This document shows positions 1 through 6,263 of a stretch of DNA of 11,591 nt, piece after piece. The notes beneath the pieces were generated by a model. The model worked only from the letters and a program-made list of their open reading frames with translations. It made no database searches and was not told where the DNA came from. A program made the position numbers and the translations under genes. Position 1 is the stretch's first letter. Each line of letters starts with the position of its first letter. The stretch is from positions 1 to 11,591 of the forward strand of contig CAMOXX010000068.1 in assembly GCA_946629475.1 (NCBI GenBank), written 5' to 3'. This DNA comes from an uncultured Blautia sp. GTDB lineage: Bacteria > Bacillota > Clostridia > Lachnospirales > Lachnospiraceae.

Positions 1-60
1 GCGAAGCGTCTCTGACCGCCCACATGAGGAATGCAAAGCATTCCGAATGAATGGGGTCTG
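1..60 (+). repeat. Diverged copy of a GC-rich structured intergenic repeat
   Basis: This stretch aligns by eye over its whole length with the reverse complement of 11451-11511, at roughly three-quarters identity. Shared blocks are GCGAAGCGTCTC, CCGCCC, GAGGAA and GCATTCCGA. It contains a perfect 7-bp hairpin, GGAATGC-aaa-GCATTCC (28-44). It begins with half of the AGACGC/GCGTCT hairpin seen at the right end, so the element probably continues outside the window. It lies just downstream of the 3' end of the glycan-binding protein gene. No T-tract follows the hairpin in either orientation, so it is not a standard intrinsic terminator. Confidence 0.6.
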
Positions 61-81
61 AACAGTTACGTTCATTGTTTT

Positions 82-1239
82 CTATCTTCCAAAGACCATG
101 ATCTCACTTATGCAGGTATCGGACCATGAGGTACCCGGATAAACGTCCCGGATCGTCAGAGTCATGCTGCGCGTGGTAATCTCGGGGCTGAATTCCACCC
201 ACTGCACGGCTCTCTCATTACTGAACGACAATGTATAGGTACTGCCGCCCGCCGAAAGTTCAATGGTGCGCGGTATCGTGTTCCCATTGTAGTAATAATC
301 ACTATCCGCCCAGTTTCCCATCTTGAACCCGATATATTTCACCTGATAGTCACGGTCCATCTCCCAGCTGACACTCTCTCCAACACCATAGCCTGACACA
401 CCCTCCTGCCAGGAGGTATCATCCCGCCCGTCAAAAATCAGATCCGGCGAGTTGTCCTTATTGTCCTGCTGTATGGAGCTCGTGGCGCTGGCACTGATGA
501 TGCGCACAGGGTTATATCCCGAAAAATCGGGGGTCGTACCCAGAGGGAGAACCGCGGCTGAACCGGAAGCCGCCGAAGCTTCGGAACCCGCCCCGGCAGA
601 TGTTCCTCCTGCGGAACCCTCCTGACCTCCATCAGAGGCCGGCTCCATGTTGACAACCGCTCCGTCCTCGAGGTCCTCACTTCGGGAGTAGTCATCAAGA
701 TAGTCAATCGCGGAGCTGTCTGAGCTGTCCGGGCCTTCTTCAGTACCATCCTGGCCGGCAGCACCTTCTCCCGAGCTGTCTGTCCCTGACGTCAGCACCT
801 CCTCTTCTCCGGTTTCCTGCTGCGCCTCAGCTTCAGTGCGCCCCTGCTTTGACTCATCGATAAAAAGGTTCCGGCTGACCAGCCGGAATACCAGAAAACC
901 CGCCGCAGCTGTAAGCGCAAGGATTACCACCGCAGCAATCAGCATGGGAAGGCTGCTTTCCTTTTCTTTCCGGTTCGGAGGCTTTCTGCTGCCTTGCCCG
1001 GCTGTCTGCCTCCCGGCATTCCGGTGTTCCGGTTCCTGTCCGTTATACACGGTCTGCCGGTTTTCTCCCCCGGCGGACCGGCTGTTGTCCCTGCGTCTGT
1101 CCGCAGGCCCTGCGTTCTGTCTCCCCGGGGAGGCAGCTTCTGCCGGAATCCATTCTTCCTCCGAAATCAAAGGAGAACCGCATCTCATGCAGTACTTTGC
1201 TGCTTCCTCGTTATTACAGCCGCATTTTTTACAGACCAC
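82..1239 (-). CDS. Zinc-ribbon, single-TM protein with C-terminal NADase-type glycan-binding (discoidin-like) domain
   Basis: The 385-aa product has three parts. An N-terminal zinc ribbon has Cys at 3, 6, 17 and 20. A Pro/Arg/Gln-rich linker leads to one membrane helix at about 98-122. Beyond it lies an acidic Ser/Gly/Asp-rich spacer (about 130-240) and a beta-rich C-terminal domain (about 244-385). That domain has features of the NADase-type glycan-binding family: LIFDGRDDTSW near its start, a Tyr-rich segment followed by IPR, and VYPGTSWSDTCISEI near the end. The ribbon is predicted cytosolic and the binding domain extracellular. The start is taken as GTG at 1237-1239 because a perfect GGAGG lies 8 nt upstream; the ATG five codons earlier (1252-1254) overlaps that site. 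This start also puts the four cysteines at the same positions as in the zinc-ribbon protein at 3017-3640. The gene follows the kinase gene by 29 bp and is probably the last of the operon. The ligand is unknown. Confidence 0.8.
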   Translation of the reverse strand: MVCKKCGCNNEEAAKYCMRCGSPLISEEEWIPAEAASPGRQNAGPADRRRDNSRSAGGENRQTVYNGQEPEHRNAGRQTAGQGSRKPPNRKEKESSLPMLIAAVVILALTAAAGFLVFRLVSRNLFIDESKQGRTEAEAQQETGEEEVLTSGTDSSGEGAAGQDGTEEGPDSSDSSAIDYLDDYSRSEDLEDGAVVNMEPASDGGQEGSAGGTSAGAGSEASAASGSAAVLPLGTTPDFSGYNPVRIISASATSSIQQDNKDNSPDLIFDGRDDTSWQEGVSGYGVGESVSWEMDRDYQVKYIGFKMGNWADSDYYYNGNTIPRTIELSAGGSTYTLSFSNERAVQWVEFSPEITTRSMTLTIRDVYPGTSWSDTCISEIMVFGR

Positions 1240-1247
1240 GCAGATCA

Positions 1248-1252
1248 CCTCC
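1248..1252 (-). promoter_or_regulatory. Shine-Dalgarno deciding a GTG start
   Basis: GGAGG on the minus strand lies 8 nt before GTG 1237-1239. It overlaps the more upstream ATG 1252-1254, which has no good site of its own. Confidence 0.7.
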
Positions 1253-1268
1253 ATCTCCGTAACTGCTT

Positions 1269-2318
1269 TTATCGTTTGCCAAGACTATCCAGCACCCGTT
1301 CTCTCTCCCTTCGGAATCTTCTCGGTGCAACAATAAGTAAAGCGGTAAAAACCGTCACGGCCGCACAGCCGCATATCAGAAGAACCGGTGTGCTTTTGTC
1401 CGAAATCATCCGATATACCCCGGCACCGGCAAGGAAAAGAGATAAAACAAGGCCGATGATCAGGGATATCAGAAGCAGTCTTTGCCGCACAATCAGTCTT
1501 TTCGCTTCATTACTGTTCTGTAAAAGTCCATGTATCGCAAAATACAGTTTTTCCGATGTGGAATATCTTCCGGCCGGAGACTGGGACAGGCATCTCATGA
1601 TAATACGTGAAAACGCCTCGTTCACCCCGGAACGATAGTTTTCAATCTCAACAGCCGCCCCGTTTCGTATCACTGCTCTCCGCCCCGTAAGGATATGATA
1701 AACAGTCGCCCCAAAGCTGTATATATCAGCTCGTTCGTCCACTTTGCGCCATCTTTCGGTGTTTTCCTCCTGCTGGTTGTATTTAACCGCTCGTATCTGT
1801 TCCGGAGACGCGTAGCCCGGCGTGCAGGAAGCCGACCCGCCGCCGTACCCGGCAGCCCTGGCCGAAAAATCCAACCCCAGCAGGCAGATATGGCCGTCCG
1901 GCATCAGCATAATATTGGAAGGCTTCAGTTCGCCATGGATGAACGGCGGCGTCATCCGGTGCAGACAGCAGAGAGTCTCCGAGAGCTCCCCCGCCCACTG
2001 CATAACGTCCTTTTCTTCAAACCAGGTTCCCTCATCCAGATATTCCTTGAATGTCCGGCCCGGGATGTACTCGATCACCATATAGATCCCGTCATCCAGT
2101 GAAAGAAAATCCAGCACCTGCGGCAGGTGAGGGGTGTGCATCGCATTGAGGGCGTTTGCCTCAGCACGCATGAGAGCCGGATCTCCCGCCGGTACTTCCA
2201 GCTTTTTTAAGACAACCCGCTCATTCAATCCCCTCTGGATTGCAAGGTACACCTCGTCCCTGCTTCCTTCCCCTAATTTCCGAATAATTCTGTAAGTATC
2301 AGGTAAGCCCTTCAGCAT
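1269..2318 (-). CDS. Membrane-anchored Ser/Thr kinase-like protein with atypical catalytic motifs
   Basis: This is a PknB/Hanks-type kinase fold (about 8-265) followed by two membrane helices (about 281-302 and 310-330) and a short basic tail. The family elements run in order: Gly-rich loop GEGSRDEVYLA (16-26), likely beta-3 Lys38 in VVLKKL, alpha-C Glu53, SPEQ (171-174) and DIYSFG (198-203). The catalytic loop is unusual. The usual HRDLKPxN reads HGELKPSN (128-135), so the catalytic-base Asp is Glu130 and the Arg is Gly. DFG reads DFS (150-152), keeping the metal-binding Asp. Lys132 and Asn135 remain, so ATP binding looks possible; phosphotransfer may be weak or absent. Start ATG has AGGAG 6 nt upstream. 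Unlike PknB there are no PASTA repeats; the neighbouring glycan-binding protein might supply the external sensing domain (inference). It is third in the operon, behind a possible attenuator at 2332-2352. Confidence 0.85.
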   Translation of the reverse strand: MLKGLPDTYRIIRKLGEGSRDEVYLAIQRGLNERVVLKKLEVPAGDPALMRAEANALNAMHTPHLPQVLDFLSLDDGIYMVIEYIPGRTFKEYLDEGTWFEEKDVMQWAGELSETLCCLHRMTPPFIHGELKPSNIMLMPDGHICLLGLDFSARAAGYGGGSASCTPGYASPEQIRAVKYNQQEENTERWRKVDERADIYSFGATVYHILTGRRAVIRNGAAVEIENYRSGVNEAFSRIIMRCLSQSPAGRYSTSEKLYFAIHGLLQNSNEAKRLIVRQRLLLISLIIGLVLSLFLAGAGVYRMISDKSTPVLLICGCAAVTVFTALLIVAPRRFRRERERVLDSLGKR

Positions 2319-2331
2319 ACTCTTCTCCTGT

Positions 2332-2352
2332 AAAAAATTCCCGGAAGCCGGG
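2332..2352 (-). terminator. Short intrinsic terminator or attenuator inside the operon
   Basis: On the minus strand, directly after the stop of the four-TM gene, a CCCGG-CTT-CCGGG hairpin (5 GC pairs) is followed by AA and six T residues. The 36-bp gap then carries the kinase gene's SD site. Because no separate kinase promoter is visible, partial termination that lowers kinase and glycan-binding protein expression is the likely effect. The stem is short, so strength is uncertain. Confidence 0.45.
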
Positions 2353-2354
2353 GA

Positions 2355-3017
2355 TCATCTTCTGCTCCCCGCTCTGATCATGAGCATAATCACTGCCGAC
2401 AAAAAAGCCATCACCAGCAGGAACAAGCAGGAAATTCCGGGCTTCATCGCGGCAAAATCCGTCACGTCAGTCATCAGGACATCGAACTTTTTCCCCAGAT
2501 CTTCAAGCGTCTCCGTTATCGGCGAAATTGCTCTCACCTGGAGATGGCAGCTTGCGCGAATCAAAAGAGCGGTCCCGATGTCAAAAAAGCATGTGACAAT
2601 CACAAAAATATACTTGACCACTTCTGAAAAAGCAAGACTGCTCAAAAAGCAAATTACATTCAATGCAGCAGTCAGGGCTGCTGCCCCGCAGATCAGAAGA
2701 AAATTCGTTTTCAGCTTTTCAACCTTTTCCTGAATTTCCGAGGTGTCAAATTCCGCCAGAAAAGAAACCGCGTCTTCGTCCAGTTCCTCCTCGTCCGTCT
2801 CTGGCCGGAACACTTTGCTGTCCAGTATTGAATCAAGCTTTTGAGTCTGCTGCCAAAGCTGCTGAAGGTTCCATTGCCTTTTTTCGTCCGGAATGTCGGA
2901 TTTCACTGATATAAACGGCAAAAAAACCGAAAAAACACTAATCAGGGAAAGAACCGCGATCACATACCAGCGATAGTCTTTTTTTCTGATAACCATTATA
3001 TTCTCTTTCCGATGCAT
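2355..3017 (-). CDS. Four-TM membrane protein of unknown function
   Basis: I do not recognise a family. The 220-aa product has four predicted membrane helices at about 17-39, 105-129, 133-154 and 194-214. A long loop between helices 1 and 2 (about 40-104) is rich in Gln and acidic residues (EEELDED) and looks helical. A shorter loop lies between helices 3 and 4. A basic N-terminus (RKKDYRW) suggests a cytosolic start, placing the large loop outside. The ATG overlaps the TGA of the upstream zinc-ribbon gene as TGATG, suggesting translational coupling. An alternative start at codon 8 (ATG 2994-2996) has a modest AAAGAG site and cannot be excluded. It sits between a zinc-ribbon membrane protein and a kinase in one operon, so a shared membrane complex is a reasonable inference. 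Confidence 0.7.
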   Translation of the reverse strand: MHRKENIMVIRKKDYRWYVIAVLSLISVFSVFLPFISVKSDIPDEKRQWNLQQLWQQTQKLDSILDSKVFRPETDEEELDEDAVSFLAEFDTSEIQEKVEKLKTNFLLICGAAALTAALNVICFLSSLAFSEVVKYIFVIVTCFFDIGTALLIRASCHLQVRAISPITETLEDLGKKFDVLMTDVTDFAAMKPGISCLFLLVMAFLSAVIMLMIRAGSRR

Positions 3018-3640
3018 CAGCGTCCCGGGCCAGTCACGCGCCCGATGTGTCTGTTAACAAGATCATCAATGACCGGAATTCTGATGTTCCTGTACTTCAG
3101 AGCCTTAAACCCTGAAAGGATCAGGAACAGATCCCGGATAAACAGGATAATATAAGTAAGTATATTCAGAATGTCCGTAAAGAATGCCCCCGAAACCGTT
3201 CTGGAAGAATCCGGTGATATTGTAGTCAGAAGCATATTTATGATATAGACCATGCCATCCTTGAAATAAATCAGCAGATTCACGAAACCGAGAAGAAGTC
3301 CGAAGCATACCATGATCGTAATGGCCTTCAGCGCAACTGCCCGGAGCCACTGGTCCTTTTCCCTGATCAGTACATAGCCGGCAAGAAGGATCGGAATGAC
3401 CGGAAAGGCCGTAATCAGTCCCGACCAGTAGATCAGGGCAGCGAGGAACGCTATCGAAATCCCGATCTCTGCCATCTGCTTCGACTGTACTTCTCTTACT
3501 TTCTGTTTCGGGGGAGCCGCTGCAGAGGCTTCCCTTCTGTCTTCCTTTTGAGGTTCCGCACTAACGCCGGCCGGAGCGCCGCACACCGGACAGGTGACTG
3601 CTCCGTCCTCGATCTCTTTCCCACAATTTCCGCAATACAT
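3017..3640 (-). CDS. Zinc-ribbon multipass membrane protein
   Basis: The 207-aa product begins with a zinc ribbon (Cys 3, 6, 17, 20; CGNC and CPVC). A charged Ala/Pro linker follows (about 25-55), then about four hydrophobic segments at roughly 59-79, 80-92, 103-126 and 154-178, and a basic tail. The ribbon should be cytosolic and may bind metal or mediate protein contacts; the function is unknown. ATG 3638-3640 is chosen because AGGAGG lies 8 nt upstream; an adjacent TTG one codon earlier is less likely. It is the first gene after the promoter at 3670-3698 and overlaps the next gene. The glycan-binding protein at the other end of the operon has the same ribbon with identical Cys spacing, which argues that the two ribbons act in the same pathway. 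Confidence 0.75.
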   Translation of the reverse strand: MYCGNCGKEIEDGAVTCPVCGAPAGVSAEPQKEDRREASAAAPPKQKVREVQSKQMAEIGISIAFLAALIYWSGLITAFPVIPILLAGYVLIREKDQWLRAVALKAITIMVCFGLLLGFVNLLIYFKDGMVYIINMLLTTISPDSSRTVSGAFFTDILNILTYIILFIRDLFLILSGFKALKYRNIRIPVIDDLVNRHIGRVTGPGR

Positions 3641-3669
3641 CAAAGGCCCCTCCTTTTCAATCTCCTGAT

Positions 3670-3698
3670 ATTATAACACAACGGAGGCTGTTTCACAA
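3670..3698 (-). promoter_or_regulatory. Sigma-A promoter for the zinc-ribbon/kinase operon
   Basis: Minus-strand -35 TTGTGA (3693-3698), 17-bp spacer, perfect -10 TATAAT (3670-3675) preceded by an extended TGT. The predicted start near 3663 gives a leader of about 23 nt containing the AGGAGG site. Confidence 0.75.
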
Positions 3699-3735
3699 CG
3701 CTGTATTAGAGCGCCGGAGCCGCAGAGCGCTCTGC

Positions 3736-4575
3736 TCACAGCTCTATGTTCCCTTCGAACACCGTGACAGCCGGCCCGGTCATGTATACATTGTTCTCTT
3801 CCCGGTCCCAGAGGATTTCCAGATCGCCCCCAAGAAGATGGACCGTCACCGGCTTTCCGGCATCCACGATTCCGTTCAGCACAGCCGCAGCGACGACCGC
3901 ACAGGCTCCGGTTCCGCATGCATAAGTCTCTCCGGATCCTCGTTCCCACACGCGCATTTTCAATTCATTTTTGCCAACCGTCTCAACGAATTCCGTATTG
4001 ATCCGGTCAGGGAACAGCTCGTGATGTTCGAAAAGAGGCCCGCAGCGGAGCAGGTCAAGATGGTCGATATCTTCCGTAAAGATCACTGCATGCGGGTTCC
4101 CCATGGACACCGCTGTATATGTATACGAATAGTCTCCCGCTGTGATCGGTTCATCTACGACCTGCGCGAGCTCGGAGCGAACCGGAATTCTTGCAGGATC
4201 AAATACGGGCTCTCCCATGTTGACCCTTACCTTCTGTACTTTCCCGTTCTCAACACTCAGATATAAGGTTTTGATGCTGCCGCCGGAGGCCACCTTCAGC
4301 GTCTCCTTCTGCACGATGCCGTGATCATAGACATATTTTGCCACACAGCGGATCCCGTTCCCGCACATGGGGCTCCTGGAGCCGTCCGCGTTGTACATCA
4401 CCATCTCGCAGTCTGCCGTGTCCGACGGGCAGATCAGTATCAGACCGTCAGATCCGATGCCGAAATGCCGGTCGCTCACGAACACAGCGGTTTTTTCCGG
4501 ATTTTCCACATGTTCCTCAAAGCAGTTCACATACACATAATCATTCCCAATTCCATGCATTTTTGTAAACTTCAC
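3736..4575 (-). CDS. dapF: Diaminopimelate epimerase
   Basis: DapF interconverts LL- and meso-diaminopimelate in the cytosol, the step before the lysine and peptidoglycan branches; it is a cofactor-independent two-cysteine racemase. The product has the full family signature: N-terminal KFTKMHGIGNDY, then MCGNGIRC with the first catalytic Cys (71), GNPHAV, ERGSGET, and ACGTGACA with the second catalytic Cys (220). Length is 279 aa, normal for the family. The start is set at GTG 4573-4575: GGGAGG lies 7 nt upstream, and the resulting MKFTKMHGIGND fits the usual N-terminus. An ATG two codons earlier (4579-4581) sits only 1 nt from that site. The gene appears monocistronic, with its own promoter at 4658-4686 divergent from the amino-acid ABC operon. 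Confidence 0.97.
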   Translation of the reverse strand: MKFTKMHGIGNDYVYVNCFEEHVENPEKTAVFVSDRHFGIGSDGLILICPSDTADCEMVMYNADGSRSPMCGNGIRCVAKYVYDHGIVQKETLKVASGGSIKTLYLSVENGKVQKVRVNMGEPVFDPARIPVRSELAQVVDEPITAGDYSYTYTAVSMGNPHAVIFTEDIDHLDLLRCGPLFEHHELFPDRINTEFVETVGKNELKMRVWERGSGETYACGTGACAVVAAAVLNGIVDAGKPVTVHLLGGDLEILWDREENNVYMTGPAVTVFEGNIEL

Positions 4576-4582
4576 GATCATT

Positions 4583-4588
4583 CCTCCC
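4583..4588 (-). promoter_or_regulatory. Shine-Dalgarno deciding the dapF GTG start
   Basis: GGGAGG on the minus strand is 7 nt before GTG 4573-4575 and only 1 nt before ATG 4579-4581, which favours the GTG. Confidence 0.65.
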
Positions 4589-4657
4589 TGTAAACTGTCA
4601 CTTCTGTCTGTTCAGCACCTTCACAGACACGCGCATACTGTCATTCTTTCTTCAATG

Positions 4658-4686
4658 ATTATAAAAAGCCGCGCCTCTTTATGCAA
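4658..4686 (-). promoter_or_regulatory. dapF promoter
   Basis: Minus-strand -35 TTGCAT (4681-4686), 17-bp spacer and perfect -10 TATAAT (4658-4663). The dapF leader would be about 75 nt, too short for a lysine riboswitch. The -35 box is one arm of the dyad shared with the divergent ABC promoter. Confidence 0.8.
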
Positions 4687-4700
4687 GTCTTCTCTTGCAT
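4681..4700. promoter_or_regulatory. 20-bp dyad spanning both divergent -35 boxes
   Basis: Perfect 7-bp inverted repeat ATGCAAG-tcttct-CTTGCAT. Its outer six bases on each side are the -35 hexamers of dapF (minus) and of the ABC operon (plus). A factor bound here would act on both promoters. It may simply reflect two identical -35 boxes facing apart, although the seventh base also matches. Confidence 0.5.
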
Positions 4701-4722
4701 TTCACACAGAATCTGTTAGAAT
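4695..4722 (+). promoter_or_regulatory. Promoter of the amino-acid ABC operon
   Basis: Plus-strand -35 TTGCAT (4695-4700), 16-bp spacer and -10 TAGAAT (4717-4722) preceded by TGT (extended -10). The leader before the binding-protein start is about 50 nt. Confidence 0.7.
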
Positions 4723-4748
4723 AGACAGTTGAAGATTTTATTCGTATT

Positions 4749-4764
4749 TTGCATTTTTATGCAT
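4749..4764 (+). promoter_or_regulatory. Small hairpin in the ABC operon leader
   Basis: TTGCAT-tttt-ATGCAT pairs over 5 bp (TGCAT/ATGCA) just upstream of the AAGGAGG site. It repeats the TTGCAT/ATGCAA hexamers of the promoter dyad in the opposite arrangement. It could be a second operator half-site pair or chance in an AT-rich leader. Confidence 0.3.
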
Positions 4765-4778
4765 TAAGGAGGATTACT

Positions 4779-5564
4779 ATGAAATTCATGAAAACAGCAG
4801 CACTTGGTCTCTCTGCAGCAATGGTTCTGGCAATGGGTACCTGCGCTTTTGCAGCAGTAGAATCCGTTGACGATCTCGAGGGATCCACCATTGGCGTTCA
4901 GATGGGCACAACCGGAGACATCTACGTAACCGACTACGAGGGAGACGAAGCAGGAACCAAAATCGAGCGTTTCTCCAAAGGTGCGCAGGCTGTTATGGCG
5001 CTTGTTCAGGGCAAGGTAGACTGTGTTGTCATCGATTACGAGCCGGCCAAAAAGTTTGTGGAAGCCAACGAAGGACTCCGCATTCTGGATGAAGACTTTG
5101 CTCTGGAAGAATACGCGATCGCGGTCTCCAAGGACAACACCGAGCTTACCGAGGCAATCAACGGCGCGCTTGCCGAGCTGAAGGAAGACGGCACCATCGA
5201 CAATATTATCGCAAACTACATCGGCGAAGAGCAGGGAGAACATCCCTACGAATCCCCGGAGGATGTTGACCGCTCAAACGGCAAGCTTGTCATGGCTACA
5301 AACGCCGCTTTCGAGCCCTATGAATACTATGACGGTGAAACAATCATCGGCATCGACGCTGATATGGCACAGGCAATCTGCGACAAACTGGGATATGAGC
5401 TTCAGATCGACGACATGGAGTTTGCCTCCATCATCAATGCAGTTCAGACAGGCAAGGCCGATGTCGGCATCGCCGGAATGACCGTCACCGAGGATCGTCT
5501 GAAAAACATCGATTTTACAGATTCCTACACAACGGCACGCCAGGTCATCATTGTCAAGGAATAA
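4779..5564 (+). CDS. Circularly permuted family 3 amino-acid ABC substrate-binding protein
   Basis: The extracellular binding subunit of a polar amino-acid importer, 261 aa. ATG 4779 has AAGGAGG 7 nt upstream. The signal peptide (1-25) ends in AFA, a signal peptidase I site; there is no lipobox, since Cys22 follows MGT. The domain order is rearranged. Residues 31-105 are lobe 2, normally in the middle (DLEGSTIGVQMGTTGD through VVIDYEPAKKFV). Residues 110-150 are the usual C-terminal helices (ELKEDGTIDNIIANYIGE). After a linker (150-168), residues 169-261 are the usual N-terminal half (KLVMATNAAFEPYE through TEDRLKNIDFTDSY, ending at the hinge QVIIVK). The residues that normally hold the amino-acid alpha-carboxylate and alpha-amino group are kept, Arg240 and Asp86, but in reversed order. 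The protein should be functional; the specific amino acid cannot be assigned. First gene of a three-gene operon. Confidence 0.93.
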   Translation: MKFMKTAALGLSAAMVLAMGTCAFAAVESVDDLEGSTIGVQMGTTGDIYVTDYEGDEAGTKIERFSKGAQAVMALVQGKVDCVVIDYEPAKKFVEANEGLRILDEDFALEEYAIAVSKDNTELTEAINGALAELKEDGTIDNIIANYIGEEQGEHPYESPEDVDRSNGKLVMATNAAFEPYEYYDGETIIGIDADMAQAICDKLGYELQIDDMEFASIINAVQTGKADVGIAGMTVTEDRLKNIDFTDSYTTARQVIIVKE

Positions 5565-5568
5565 AAAT

Positions 5569-5574
5569 GAGGTG
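5569..5574 (+). promoter_or_regulatory. Shine-Dalgarno for a TTG start
   Basis: GAGGTG lies 5 nt before TTG 5580-5582. An in-frame TGA at 5568-5570 excludes any earlier start for the permease. Confidence 0.65.
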
Positions 5575-5579
5575 TTATT

Positions 5580-6263
5580 TTGACATTCCAGGAAAGATTT
5601 TCCTTAAACTTTATTGAAAAGGGCAGATACAAATATCTTTTATCAGGAATCAACAATACGCTGCTCATCACGATTATAGCGGCCGCCATCGGAATTGCCC
5701 TGGGCTTTCTGATCGCGATCATCCGGTCGACCCACGATACGACAGGCCGGCTGAAGATTCTTGACTTCCTGTGCAAGATTTATCTGACGGTGATCCGCGG
5801 TACTCCTACCACCGTGCAGCTCCTGATTGTGTATTTTGTCATTTTCAGCTCGGTCTCGCGGCCGATGCTCTCGGCGTTCATTGCGTTCGGACTGAACTCG
5901 GCCGCCTATGTCGCCGAGATCGTCCGGTCGGGCATCATGTCCATCGACCCCGGACAGATGGAGGCCGGCCGTTCGCTCGGCCTCACCTACCCGCAGACGA
6001 TGGTCTTCGTCATTATCCCGCAGGCTTTCAAAAATGTCCTGCCGGCCCTTGCCAACGAGTTCATTGTCCTCCTGAAGGAGACATCGATCTGTATCGCGAT
6101 CTCCCTTCGCGACCTGACCTATGGAACTCAGCTGATCAGCAGCCAGACCTACGATTACATGTTCCCGCTCCTTGCAGGCGCGCTTATCTACCTTGTAATC
6201 GTCGTATTCCTTACCTGGCTGTTCGGAAAACTGGAGAGGAGTATGAGGAAAAATGAACGGTGA
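5580..6263 (+). CDS. Polar amino-acid ABC transporter permease (HisM/GlnP type)
   Basis: The integral membrane subunit of the importer, 227 aa, probably acting as a homodimer because only one permease gene is present. It has about five hydrophobic segments (about 24-48, 68-92, 96-118, 155-175 and 195-217). The family segment IRGTPTTVQLLIVYF lies at 72-86. The cytoplasmic coupling loop MEAGRSLGLTYPQTM at about 127-141 continues into VFVIIPQAFKNVLPAL, the EAA motif that contacts the ATPase. Translation starts at TTG 5580 with GAGGTG upstream; an in-frame stop four codons earlier leaves no alternative ATG. It follows the binding-protein stop by 15 bp and overlaps the ATPase gene by 11 bp, so the operon is tightly coupled. 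Confidence 0.95.
   Translation: MTFQERFSLNFIEKGRYKYLLSGINNTLLITIIAAAIGIALGFLIAIIRSTHDTTGRLKILDFLCKIYLTVIRGTPTTVQLLIVYFVIFSSVSRPMLSAFIAFGLNSAAYVAEIVRSGIMSIDPGQMEAGRSLGLTYPQTMVFVIIPQAFKNVLPALANEFIVLLKETSICIAISLRDLTYGTQLISSQTYDYMFPLLAGALIYLVIVVFLTWLFGKLERSMRKNER

Noticed and set aside
3708..3733. Terminator after dapF
   Set aside because: A 7-bp AGAGCGC/GCGCTCT stem exists, but it has a 12-nt loop and is followed by TAATAC rather than a T-tract.
4582..4657. Lysine riboswitch in the dapF leader
   Set aside because: The leader is only about 75 nt, far shorter than the L-box aptamer, and shows no matching helices.
4749..4778. Upstream TTG start for the substrate-binding protein
   Set aside because: It would translate through the Shine-Dalgarno sequence and add ten residues before a normal signal peptide; ATG 4779 has an ideal AAGGAGG.
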